Assembly: GCA_037367355.1 (NCBI GenBank) | Contig: CM074701.1 | Location: 1,674,001 to 1,738,000 of the forward strand | DNA length: 64,000 nt | Origin: Neoscytalidium dimidiatum | Lineage: Eukaryota; Ascomycota; Dothideomycetes; Botryosphaeriales; Botryosphaeriaceae | Reading direction: 5' to 3' | Shown here: positions 46,795 through 57,265 of the stretch, in pieces | Layout: every line of letters begins with the position of its first letter | Numbering within the stretch: the stretch's first letter is position 1 | Notes under the pieces: model-generated | The model's input: only the letters and a program-made list of their open reading frames with translations | Databases searched by the model: none | Told to the model about the DNA's origin: nothing | Translations under genes and position numbers: made by a program

Positions 46795-47597
46795 TCACGA
46801 CAGCCCTCCGGCGATCCAGTCGTCGTGATCATCACCTGAGCCTTCGAGGCAGTCGCCGTCGTCTGAGTTTACCGAGTGGTAATCATTACTGGTGTAGGGA
46901 TACTCGCCGCAGTATCCTTCATTATGCTCGTACTCGTTATTGATAATTCCCTTCTCGTAGTAGCTTTTGTAGTAAGTCGGGTCATTGATGTACCCAGTCT
47001 CACCCTAACCATTGGCGTTGAAGTTTTTCAGCATTACATCATCCAAGAAATCTCGTTCAGGTCCTATACGGGCAGAATCTGTCCCCTGACAGTAACCTTA
47101 TAGCATCCTGGACCAAGCTGAGGAGTATCAAGACTGTCGAATTTGGCCGACCGTGGTCTTGATGGATCTTCGCTGGGCATTGCTCAACACACTGGACCGA
47201 TGTTACTATGGCAGATGTCCAAACGATCGGAGCCGGAAATATGGGATTAGATTCCAATAGAGTCCGGAACATCCAGGCTCTCAGTGTACTTCACACAACA
47301 GATTGGAAACCCGCCGCCAATGTTCACTCCCCCAAGGGGAACAAGCCGCCCTGCCTGTTCGAGGGCCCTACCCATGAGACACCTTTCGATACTTTTGACA
47401 GGTGAGATGCCAACAATATGGTAGTCTCCGGTTGGCATAAGTAGCCTGTTGTTTAATAGATCTTTCAAGACAAGCCACTCAAGCAGACTATCTGAGGAAA
47501 GCCGTTTCGCAAAGAACTTGACACTCGTGGTATTAGAAACTGTGAATCGGCTCTGGATCACGAAGAAGCTTAATGTTTGACGCTCGAATACCTTCAT
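46795..47597 (-). pseudogene. Probable decayed gene downstream of glutamate decarboxylase
   Basis: On the minus strand, two protein-like stretches lie in one order but different frames. The first (47247-47597, 116 codons) starts with ATG and reads MKVFERQTLSFFVIQSRF, later LLMPTGDYHIVG and LVPLGGVNIGGGFPICCVKY. The second (46795-47004, 69 codons plus TGA) is rich in Tyr, Asp, Asn, Glu and Gly (INDPTYYKSYYEKG, then a Ser/Asp-rich end). It stays open upstream to 47097 apart from a TAG at 47005-47007. Between them is a third open stretch in another frame (47057-47272). The composition and ordered layout look like a real protein of unknown family broken by stops, or one with introns I could not place. 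It is more AT-rich than its neighbours. An intact multi-exon gene remains possible. Confidence 0.35.
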
Positions 47598-47650
47598 ATC
47601 TTCTCCATTGTCAAGACGTCAACCGTTTCGAGTCATTTTCCTCAGCTTGT

Positions 47651-49512
47651 TTAGCACACACTTCGGTGCACACCGTGGTGCATCGGCCTCTTGGCCTGAT
47701 GTTTCTCCTTGCTGTCAACCCCACGGCTGCCGTGAATCTTCTCGATACTATTGTTACTGGAAGGCTGCCACGCTAAGAGGTCGACCTTGTCGCTCTGCAT
47801 GACACTTTCAGTCACGGCGCAAATGTCTGTGATCAGACGATCCAACAGATCCAGACTCATGGATTCACGGACAACAACGCGAAGGATCTCGGTCTTTTCT
47901 TCGTTTGGTGGGAGGGGGTAATCTAGCCAGAAAAGCGTAAGCAAATGGGCATATCCACAGCGTAGGTCTAAAGCATACTTGGAATGATGTATTGCTTTGC
48001 TCTCAGCAAGTTGCTGATGGACACCTGCTTCACATGCGGGTATTCCTGCTTGAACTTCTTGCTCAAGGTGAACGCCACCACCGGCAGGCCTGCATTGTAC
48101 GCGGCACTATTTTCACCCTCCTCGTAGGGCTTCTTCCCCTCTTCGTAGTGGAAGTCACCCTTCTTTCGGTGGATATCGCTAATACACTCGTACCAGCCGG
48201 TGGCTTCGAGAGCTCGGCTAAGGAGACGCGCGTTGGACAGGGCGTTTTCCATGATAGCGCGATAGCCTGTAAAGCCGAGGTGAATGAGGTTGTAGTATTG
48301 AGCAATGATCTGAGCGCCTGGTCGTGAGAAGTTCAGAGTGTACGATTCTTCGGTACCGCCAAGATAATGGAGCTCAAAGACGAGATGCTTGGGAAGGTAT
48401 GATTCGTCTCGCCAGATGATCCAGCCGACACCGGCGTAGACCAAGCCGAACTTATGTCCTGATACGTTTATTGACTTCACACGGGGAAGCTCAAAGTTCC
48501 TACGCATGTCAGCAATCGTCTTATTAAAGATCAGTGCAAGGGCATACCATTTGGGCCCTCCAGCCTGGGCGTGTGTGAAAGGAGCAATGAATGCACCCGA
48601 GGCACCGTCAACGTGAATTGGGATGTCTACACCAGTCTTTGCCTCGTACTCATCGAGGATCTTCGAGATCTCCTCGACAGGCTCATAGTGGCCTGTGTAG
48701 GTAGAACCGAGAATCACGAATATGCCAATCGTGTTCTCGTCAATATTCTCTCGAACGAGATCGGGATCCAGACGGTAATGACTCTTTCCGCTTACCGGGA
48801 GGATGCGAGCCTCAACCTCGAAGTATCGGGCAAACTTCTCGAGTGCCACCTGAGCGTTGGCGCCCATGATGATATTAGGCTTGTCGGTGGGTTTGCCGTC
48901 AGCCTTGCGCTTCTCCTGCCAACGCCGCTTCATGGCAAGACCTCCAAGATGGATGGCCTCACTGGAGCCGGTCGTCGCTGTACCCACTGCCTTTTCGCCT
49001 TTCTGGACACCCCAGAGGTGGGCAAGAATTGAGACACAGCGTGTATGCCTATGCTTTTGTTAAGCTCACGCCAACTGCGGGCTTGAGGAAGGTATACGTA
49101 CATCTGCATCATAGCAGGGTACTCGTCGGCGTCTGACATGTTCTTGGACAAGTTCTCGATCATGAGTTTCTCCGCCTGTTCCTCCATGTATGTACCAACG
49201 AAAGACGCAAGGTTGAGATTCGGCCGGCCGTCGAGATCGAGCCTGGGTGGATCAGCAAATGCACATCGGTTGACGCGAACAGGATGGACGAAAGACTGAC
49301 TCATCCTTCAACATCTGGTGCACAGCATCGGCTGGTGCTCCATCATGGGGGATCTTGAATTTAGACAGCTCGGCGGCGGAAGCATAACGGCTCGAATAAG
49401 GGGTGTTGTGGTTGACGGCATTGCTCGAATGGAAGCCGCGGCGATGGGCGGGGTGGTCATGGAACTTCTGGATGAGCTCGTCGGGATCAACGTGTGTCGC
49501 AAGTCCTGCCAT
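47651..49512 (-). CDS. Glutamate decarboxylase
   Basis: Five exons (complement of 49301-49512, 49102-49242, 48548-49048, 47979-48499, 47651-47922) join to 548 residues. This PLP enzyme turns glutamate into GABA and CO2, feeding the GABA shunt and acid or oxidative stress tolerance. Visible are the substrate-side [46 protein letters not shown] with the cofactor-contacting Asp, and the Schiff-base lysine in [10 protein letters not shown] (Lys301). The C-terminus ends with a Lys/His-rich tail rather than a plant-type calmodulin site. The intron at 48500-48547 is 48 bases with no stop; removing it rejoins GGPKW to NFELPRVKS as in the family. Several junctions (for example GCATAG at 49049) were chosen to keep MHTRC. 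The stop is followed 54 bases later by the decayed frame described separately. Confidence 0.93.
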
Positions 49513-50524
49513 GGTGTTTTGAAATTTCAAGATCAATTGGGCCAATTGATGAACAAGAAGCAGCAATGGAGCTCGGGGTTGCGTGGACGGCTCGTGGACG
49601 GGAGAGGGGTAGATATAGGGCGCAGGAAGCAGCGGAGCAGCAAGTCAGCAAGCATCGTGTCGCCAGCCATGGCGTAGACTGACGTAGATCTGAGCTGGAA
49701 GGGACCATTCAAGGCACAGGGATGGGTGCTCCGGACGGGAGCTCGACATGGAGCAAAGCTTGGTAAAGCTTGTGTGCGGATGGGCCTGCCGTTCTTGACA
49801 TCATGGCCGCCGCTCACTCGCCGGCGCCCAGCTGCGGCCTTTCCCCGGCGCGGCCCAATCACAGCGGCTGACTGCGCGTCCTTCGTATTCCGGCTCTCGG
49901 TCCAGTGCGCGTCCCGGCTGCAGCAGCCAGCGACTGCAGCGCGACCAACGGCGACCAACAGCTGTCTCAGCCCAGCAGCCTGCCAGCCGCCTCCCCGCAC
50001 CAGTGCCAAACCTTCAGCAACGCACAATAACCTCCGCCCCGCGCAGCTCCGTTCCGCCCGTCCCGCTGCCAGCCAAACATTCCAGGCAGCAGTTTCTGCA
50101 TCGCACAATGCCATCCTCTTCGCTGGCGCCATCCATCGCCGTGCAACGCGGCGCTGGCGACCGATCTGCGCGTAGCGGGCCCTCGCGTCACTTCATTTCG
50201 GCTTGGCGCCAGAGCAGTCGTCAGCTTCATTGACGCCTGCGTCGTAAGCGACTGGTGTGAATTTGCGCCGACTCGACCCAACTTAAAGTGCCCGCTGCTC
50301 GCCCGCTCTTCAGAAAGTCTCTTTGCTACTTTCCGCGTCTGAGAAAGCCTCCGCCGGAGTTTGCGGAGAAAGCCCGAAACGCGGGTGTGAGTTAGCTCAC
50401 GCTGCTGAGGTCCTGACGCCATCGAGCTTCTCTCGGCATCCATCATTCGATCTACACCTTATTCATATACCCCTCCCTTCCTTCGCACTCCCTCAACGCC
50501 GTTCCTTCTGTCCACTCCTCCACC
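49513..50524. promoter_or_regulatory. Divergent upstream region of glutamate decarboxylase and the fasciclin gene
   Basis: About 1 kb, GC-rich in the middle, with both leaders. No gene supported; overlapping 150-200 codon frames on both strands have no domain. Confidence 0.4.
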
Positions 50525-52309
50525 ATGAAGTTTGCCGGTCTTCTTCCACTGGCCGCCCTCAGCGCCGCCATCGTCATTCCCGACGAGGCCATCCTCAATG
50601 AGCTTGCCGCTCAGACCGAGCCGCACAACAAGCTCTCAGTCCCGGATCATCCGCTCGACGACCTGAAGGATGGCGTCAATGACCTCGTCGATGACACCAG
50701 AGACGAGTTCGAGTCCGTCGAATTCGGCTTGAGGGATTCTTTCCACGATGCCAAGACTTCTCTGGACGACGCCTTCGAAAGGGTAGTTGATGCCGAAGAG
50801 TTTGTATTCGACAAGCTTCACGAGACCGCTTTCGACGTAGGGAGCTGGCTGCGTGACGGCTTCCCGCGTGGCCCGAAACACTCTGGCCCGTTCGATCACG
50901 AAGGTCATCCCGGACCATGCCCTCATGGCAAACATCGCCCTCCGCCACGCGGCGAGCACCCACCGCCTCCTCCTTTCATGGACGAGGACTTCCCTCGCCC
51001 GCCTCCGCCGTTCCGTCACCACCGCGATGGTGAATCCCCCCCGCCTCCGCCTGCCCCGTTCCACCCCTTCGAGGAGGGTGAGCACCCACCGCCACCTCCT
51101 CCGCCACCTCCTCATGACGAGCCTCCTCATGGCAGGCCGCCTCATGACGGGCCTCCTCACCATGGTCCCCCCCACGAGAAGCCTCCACACAAAGGCAAGC
51201 CTCATCATCCTCCGCACCACAAGCCAAACCAGACTGTCTACGAGTTGATTGCCAACTCCAAGTACACCACTAAGCTCGCGAAGCTTATCAATGATGACCC
51301 GGAATTGGTCAAGGTCCTGAATGGTACCGCCGCGAACTACACTGTCTTTGCTCCTACGGATAAGGCTTTTGAGAAGATCCCAAAGCATGGCAAGAAGCCG
51401 AGTGAGGAGTTCATCAAGAAGGTGCTCTTGTATCACATCTCGCCCGACTTTTATCCCGCCGGCCGTGTTCTCAAGTCGCATACCATTCCGACCCTTTACA
51501 AGGAACCGGAATTGGGGGACGACTTGGCCCAGCGCTTGAGCGTAAATATTGGCCTAAAGGGACTGACGCTTGACTTTTACAGCCGCATCATTGCTATCAA
51601 CATTGTAAGTCACTTCCGTGAGTCTCATAATTCCCATACTTACCTCGTTGCACAGTTCGGTACCAACGGCGTGATTCACGGCATTGATTCCATCCTCCTG
51701 CCTCCGCCGAAGACCGTTGAGATCCTCACTCTTGTGCCCGCAGAGTTCTCGACGCTCGCTTTCGGTTTGGAGAAGACCGGTCTCCTGGATGCTCTGAACA
51801 CCACCGACCACCACACCGGCGGAACTTTCTTCGCCCCGTCCAACTGGGCCTTCAAGAAGCTTGGCACACGCATCAATGCTTTCCTGTTCAGCTCCTACGG
51901 CGAGAAGTACCTGAAGGCTCTTCTCAAGTATCATGTCGTTCCTGATCAGACCCTCTACTCAGATGCTTTCTATCGCCCCTCCAAGGACGATGAAGAGCAC
52001 AGCAAGGGCTACTTCCATATTGACCTGCCCACTCTTCTCGAGGACAAGTCTTTGAGTGTCGACGTCGCATCCCACGGTCCCTTCACGGAGATCAAGATCA
52101 ACGGATTCTCTCGTGTTGCCGTACAGAATGGCATCGCTCGGGATGGCGTCATTCATCTCGTGAGCAGCGTCCTGTTCCCGCCAAAGACTGCCGAGGCGAA
52201 GGATTTCTCGGATGGTGAACCCATGAGCGTTGAGGAGTTGAAGGAGAGGCTTGAACCTTTCGTCGAGCCTGAAACCGAGTCAGAGGAACTCGGTTGGGGT
52301 GAGCTTTGA
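50525..52309 (+). CDS. Secreted fasciclin (FAS1) protein with a proline/histidine-rich spacer
   Basis: Exons 50525-51604 and 51656-52309 give 577 residues. A signal peptide covers about residues 1-16. Residues ~30-110 are acidic and helical. Residues ~115-235 are a Pro/His-rich low-complexity spacer built from PPPP, PPHG and PPH units (50870-51235). Two FAS1 domains follow: the first starts at TVYELIANSKYTTKLAKLI with YTVFAPTDKAF and the later FGTNGVIHGIDSILLPP, the second has TFFAPSNWAFKKLG, LKALLKYHVVPDQTLY and DGVIHLVSSVLFPP. FAS1 proteins are cell-surface or matrix adhesion proteins. No GPI signal is seen; the tail is acidic, so it is probably secreted or wall-bound. The 51-base intron (51605-51655, GTAAGT...CACAG) has no stop and if retained would insert 17 residues inside FAS1-1. 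Confidence 0.88.
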   Translation: MKFAGLLPLAALSAAIVIPDEAILNELAAQTEPHNKLSVPDHPLDDLKDGVNDLVDDTRDEFESVEFGLRDSFHDAKTSLDDAFERVVDAEEFVFDKLHETAFDVGSWLRDGFPRGPKHSGPFDHEGHPGPCPHGKHRPPPRGEHPPPPPFMDEDFPRPPPPFRHHRDGESPPPPPAPFHPFEEGEHPPPPPPPPPHDEPPHGRPPHDGPPHHGPPHEKPPHKGKPHHPPHHKPNQTVYELIANSKYTTKLAKLINDDPELVKVLNGTAANYTVFAPTDKAFEKIPKHGKKPSEEFIKKVLLYHISPDFYPAGRVLKSHTIPTLYKEPELGDDLAQRLSVNIGLKGLTLDFYSRIIAINIVSHFRESHNSHTYLVAQFGTNGVIHGIDSILLPPPKTVEILTLVPAEFSTLAFGLEKTGLLDALNTTDHHTGGTFFAPSNWAFKKLGTRINAFLFSSYGEKYLKALLKYHVVPDQTLYSDAFYRPSKDDEEHSKGYFHIDLPTLLEDKSLSVDVASHGPFTEIKINGFSRVAVQNGIARDGVIHLVSSVLFPPKTAEAKDFSDGEPMSVEELKERLEPFVEPETESEELGWGEL

Positions 52310-53864
52310 ATGCATGTTCGGAGAGAGCTGTGAAGGTTTGTGGGCGAGTAAAATTGAACGTTCTTTTCAAATAAGAAGGCTCTTTCGGAGCATATCGGGT
52401 TAGCAGCAACCCAGTCACATTTTTCATATACCAATAGTTTCCCTTTTCTTTCCAAAGATAGCCTTCATTAGTACATCTCCTTGGCGCAAGTATGGATCGG
52501 CGATGGTCTGTGTGGAGGAGCGGCTTATCGTTAGCAATCCATCACTGTCTCCTCCAATACGTCGAACTACGTTATCTCGTTGCAGGTTTTGCATCACATG
52601 GCACATTGTTGAAAGAGACCCCGCTAGGTGATGGTGCTTTCACATGAAATGATGACGTTGCATACTGGCTAATTCTCATCCTTTGCAGGTGGCCTATAGG
52701 AGAGATATTCCCGGCACTCTGCAGTCTGCAGCAGGCTGAAGCGTAGCAACACACAGATAGGCTTTCGACACGAAGCGGGTGAGATGGTTCGTTGGGATCC
52801 AGGCAGGCGTCAGCTGCGGGTGTAGTTTAACGCATGTGCTTTTCGTGCTGACCCGCTCTTGCGCCCCGGTGCTGCATTCGCCATGTCGGTAGGCGATGAT
52901 GCTGCAACCGTGGAATCAGACGCAATCAGCACGTGCAAGTAGCAAGCATTTAACCCACGGCCAACAAGAATGGCGCAAGAAAAGGGGAGGGCGGTGGCAG
53001 AGCGTGGGGCTAAGCAGGCAAGTTTTACGCCCAACAGTGCAGAGGGGCCAATCCCCCCAAAGCGGCGAAGACGATCAAATAAGAGCGCGTGGAAGTGCTT
53101 TTCCTGCTCCGCAACGGAGTACTGGCCCCGCTTTCTTTCCTTTCCTTGCATTCCTTGGGGGCGGGGCAGCTGTGCGGCTGAGCAATGAGGCTAGTAAGGC
53201 AGGAGGAACCGGGATGGGGGCATTTGATGTCATTTGGACGCATCTGGATTTGCATCGGAGTGCCACAGCTGTTGCATTCTGGCATGGGCTATCGACGATG
53301 GCCGATGGGAAAGTTCGCATCGAGGATCTGGATGGTGTGACGTCAGCCCCAGTCGATGCAACGCGCAGCGCCACAGGTGAAGAAAGGCGCGCAACACCGA
53401 AAACCCTGATCGCGACTCAGAAACCGGGCTGCGGCGGTGGAGCAGCTGATCACTGCGGTCTATGCGCCCCTGGGAGCGCGCGAGACAAAGGGCAGAAGGG
53501 GGTGTGGAGGCCGGGTTTGGGGGGGTGACGCAATAATGATCAAGCCACAGCAGATGAGCGATCCGATGCGCTGAAGCCTGAGCGCTGCCAGGCCCCGCCT
53601 ACCCGAACAGGCAAGCCCCGCGCGTCGCCCATCGCCCTTTGCTCCAGCCGCAAGCAGTGCAGCGCCAGCTGCATGACGCAAGTCAGAGCAAGAGCAGGTG
53701 CAGACCATACAGCCTTGGCCTTGGCCTGTCGTCGCTCCAATACATAAAGCCTTCCTCGTTGCGCTGAATCCATCTCTCCTTCATCAGCATCAACAGCCAC
53801 TCCTCTACAGCAAACACTTCAACAATCTACTTTCCAAACCACTCTCACAACCAAACCAACCATC
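52310..53864. other. Intergenic region upstream of the Hsp9/12 gene
   Basis: About 1.5 kb with no recognisable coding sequence. Its proximal part includes a TATA-like TACATAAAG at about 53740-53748. AGGGG cores (stress-response-element-like) occur near 52983 and 53043, but such short motifs are expected by chance. A 210-codon frame (52896-53528) shows no domain. Confidence 0.4.
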
Positions 53865-54385
53865 ATGTCTGACCAAGGGTACGCCGAGCGTCCTCCCACC
53901 CAGCCACAGCCACAGCCCCCACCCTTTGCTCTCCGCTGACCCTGCCCTCACCTCACAGCCGCAAGGGTGTTCTCGACCAGGCTCAGGAGAAGATCACTCC
54001 TGACAGCCAGAAGTCGACCCTCGACAAGACCAAGGAGTCGCTCACCGGCACCTACGACCGGTAAGCTACCCTAGCGATTCAACCACCCCTCACCCTCCCC
54101 CTTCCCACTGCCTTCCGCGGCTCATACCCGCATTGTCTCCGCGCCCCTATGCTTCGGCGTCAGTGGAGTAGTTGCGCTCACCTAACGTTTTTCCCGCCGT
54201 TTTTCAGTGCCGCCGGCGCCGTCCAGCCCGACGACCAGAAGTCGTCCACTCAGCAGGCTGCGGACAGCCTCCGCGGCGGTTCGGACGACGCGAGCAAGCA
54301 GTCCAAGGGTGTTCTCCAGAGCGCCCAGGAGACGGTCGGCAACGCTGCCCAGAGCATCAGCGACACCCTCGGCGGCAAGAAATAA
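53865..54385 (+). CDS. Hsp9/Hsp12-family small stress protein
   Basis: Exons 53865-53878, 53959-54060 and 54208-54385 give 97 residues. The family is intrinsically disordered in solution and forms membrane-associated amphipathic helices under heat, osmotic or stationary-phase stress. The start MSDQGRKGVLDQAQEKITPDSQKS matches Hsp9/12 proteins, and the acidic/basic helical blocks TLDKTKESLTGTYDRAAGAVQPDDQKS and QKSSTQQAADSL follow the expected order. The end is rich in Ser, Gln and Lys. The first exon is only 14 bases, the start codon plus three residues and two bases, which is usual in fungal orthologues and easily missed. Expression is expected to be strongly stress-induced (family knowledge). 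Confidence 0.92.
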
Positions 54386-55395
54386 GCGATTCCTGCCCTG
54401 CGATCGATTGCGAAGATGACGCCGGATCCTATCGACCTATTGACAACGATTTCTTCGGTTACGAAGGGATGAGCGACGATGGTGGTGGGCAAGCAGTGTG
54501 TACTTTATACCCTATGAGACAATGGAATAAGCCGTGAAGGCGAACTTGAACCCATTTTGAGCTTTGCATTCTGCGTGAAATTGTTATGGTGATCAACATT
54601 TTTAGTCTCTTGACTCAGAATTCCTCGTAGATCAACGTTTGAACTAAGGGCCGTTCTGTGAGATCAGATGGAGAACGGCGAAAAGTGGGTCTGCGGTTGA
54701 GATGGTCACGAGGCGCGATCTGCTTCATCTGCAGTCCCAAGCAACTGCTGGCGAAGAGTCAGGTAAATTGCCATTTTCAGTTAGCACCCAGTCAACTTCC
54801 CGGTCGGTCTACTAATGCCTTTCGACCAGGCAGCCTTGATCTTGACAGCTCTTCCCCGGGCGGATAGTTCTACATGCCCACCATGGCTACGAAGACCGAG
54901 GCCAAATTCAACGGTTCGCCTCGTCGGAACTGCTCAGCTGGTGGTCTCACTGGGAGTGCAGGCGCAAACGCAAATGCAGTGGAGCGCCAGTAGCAAGGAT
55001 CGGATAAGTATCCGACGTCGCATTAGAGCAGACGTTGGTGCTCGTTGGTGCTCGTTGGTGAAGAGGTTTGGAGGAACGCCATCCTACGCTGGCCGAGCCC
55101 GCACCTGGTGAGACAAGAGGGAATAACGAGCTAGTAGTGGAGTAAATAATCGATAGGAGGTGGAGAAACGAGGTGGAGGGACCGGTCGGGTCGGTACAGC
55201 AGCGAGCCGAAGTCGGCATCTGAACCCGCAAGCCGGTTGCTCGCCGCGTGCAAGCGACGGAGGGGCACTGCGGCCGGATATGGTGGGGCATTTTCTGTCC
55301 AGGAAGCACGACATCGCCATAGCTCCTATGTATAGGCCCGCTGCCCCAATTCAAGATTTGGGATTTGCACAGCACCAGCTCTGAAACTCGTGAAT
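54386..55395. other. Intergenic region
   Basis: Contains the Hsp 3' UTR, a three-unit 10-base tandem repeat and the upstream region of the aldolase gene. No other gene seen. Confidence 0.4.
55033..55059 (+). repeat. Short tandem repeat, 10-base unit
   Basis: CGTTGGTGCT occurs about 2.7 times in a row. Simple slippage repeat, no function suggested. Confidence 0.75.
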
Positions 55396-56495
55396 ATGGT
55401 GGCAGCACAAGTGAAGGTCCCGCCGAGCGGCATTTGGTGAGGCTCTCGGTCTGCCCCGCGTCTTCCCCGCCCAGTTGCAGCACCCCTCAACACCATCTGT
55501 GCGACGCAACGACGACACTCAGCGTGTCTTGGGCAACCCCCCCCAGTCTTTGGAATTCTGACTGACACCATTTTAGGGCTCCGGCCATCACCTTCTTCGA
55601 CAATGACAAGCTCACGCTCGACGCCCAGACTAAATACTACAAGTACCTGTCGACGACCGGCCTCGCCGGCCTGGTCATCATGGGCACCAACGGCGAGACC
55701 TTCCTGCTGACCGCCCAAGAGCGCGCGACACTGATCGCCACCGCGCGCAAGGCCGTGGGGCCCGACTTCCCGATCATGGCGGGCTGCGGCGCGCACAGCA
55801 CGGAGCAAGTCCTGGGACACATCGCGGACGCCGCGGCGGCGGGCGCCGACTACGCGCTGGTGCTGCCGCCGGGCTACTTCGGCAAGGCGACGACGCCGGC
55901 CGTGGTCGAGCGCTTCTTCGACACGGTCGCGGAGAAGAGCGCGCTGCCCATCGTCATCTACAACTTCCCCGCCGTGACCAACGGCGTCGACCTCGACTCG
56001 GACCTCATCACCCGCCTGGCCCTGCGCCACGGCAACGTCGTCGGCGTCAAGCTGACCTGCGGCTCCGTCGCCAAGGTCGTGCGCCTGTCCGCGAAGCTGC
56101 CCAAGGAGCGCTTCGCCACGTTCGGCGGCCAGAGCGACTTCTTGCTCGGCGCGCTGGTCAGCGGCGCGGCCGGCTGCATCGCCGCCTTCGCGAACATCGC
56201 GCCGCGGACGATCGTCAAGATCTACGACTTGTGGAACGAGGGCAGGACGGCCGAGGCGCTCGAGCTGCATCAGAAGGCCGCGCTCGCGGAGAACCCGTGC
56301 AAGGCGGGCATCGCGACGGTCAAGTTCGTGGCCGCCAGGTTTACGGGGAGGAGGGCTGGCATCGAGGGCGCGGAGAAGTTGGCGTTACCGAGGGAGCCGT
56401 ATGTTGAGCCGGCTGAGGAGGCCAAGGTCAAGACGGCGGACGCGTTGGCGGAGGTGCAGGAGATTGAGGAGGCGTTGTGGAAGGGCCAGGCGTAA
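55396..56495 (+). CDS. DHDPS/N-acetylneuraminate lyase-family aldolase
   Basis: Exons 55396-55436 and 55577-56495 give 319 residues. The family are class I (beta/alpha)8 aldolases; fungal members include 4-hydroxy-2-oxoglutarate aldolase-like proteins and L-threo-3-deoxy-hexulosonate aldolase of the D-galacturonate pathway. The catalytic features are present: the GTNGE substrate-binding loop, Tyr142 in VIYNFP and the Schiff-base lysine Lys172 in VGVKLTCG. Fungi make lysine through alpha-aminoadipate, so true dihydrodipicolinate synthase activity is unlikely. The first exon gives MVAAQVKVPPSGIW, and the APAITFF strand follows after a 140-base intron. The second exon is very GC-rich. The C-terminal ~30 residues are a charged extension. 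Substrate not determined. Confidence 0.85.
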
Positions 56496-57265
56496 AGGGG
56501 CGTTCTTATGGGTGATCATCGAGGACTGTTGAGTTATAGGAAGGTTGTTGTAGCGCGACCGTACCATATGACGACCGGGAAAGGATAGTCGCCAATGGAA
56601 TGATTCCCCAGAAGCACGGCGCATTATGGTACAATAGGGTCCTGAGTGCAACGGCCCGCCGCTTACGCCACAAGGAGATCACACGTGCGATGTCGGTGTG
56701 GCTAGACCGCCGACAACGATATCGTCGCCTTCTTCCATCTTCTTCTCCGGTTCAGCCGCAGCGGTTTAACGCGGATACCAGGGGGCCAAGGGATTCGAGA
56801 AGAGGCCCGGAGGCGCTGGCGATAACGAGATGACTACCATGAATGAGCACAACTCACGACAGAAGCTTCTCCGCCGTGGATTGTCACCATCTCATCGCGT
56901 GAGAAAGCCCGCTTGTCCGTGTGGATCCTGAGCTATCCGTGTCCGCAATCACAGGCGGCCAGCACGGCACAGCATCGGCACCCGCCGCCGTAGAGAGAAA
57001 AAAAAAAGTTTTAATGGGACCGGGCATGCCAGTGCGGTCCGCAACAGTCATCCGGAAACTAAACATAAAAGAATGACCATCCCCCCAAGGCTCGTCCATC
57101 GTGCGACACATACCATTGCTTCCCCTCACTTTTGCTGCTGCCGGGCTGACCGCTCTCCCTCACTTCTAAGCCGCCAGCCGCCTTCCTGTTCCTGTCGAAA
57201 CCATTCTCCCACCACGCGAGACAAAGCCGTTGATAACCGACCACCATTGCGTCACATCCGCAACA
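56496..57265. other. Intergenic region
   Basis: Three-prime UTR of the aldolase and upstream region of the aminotransferase. An A-run lies at 56999-57007. No gene seen. Confidence 0.4.
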
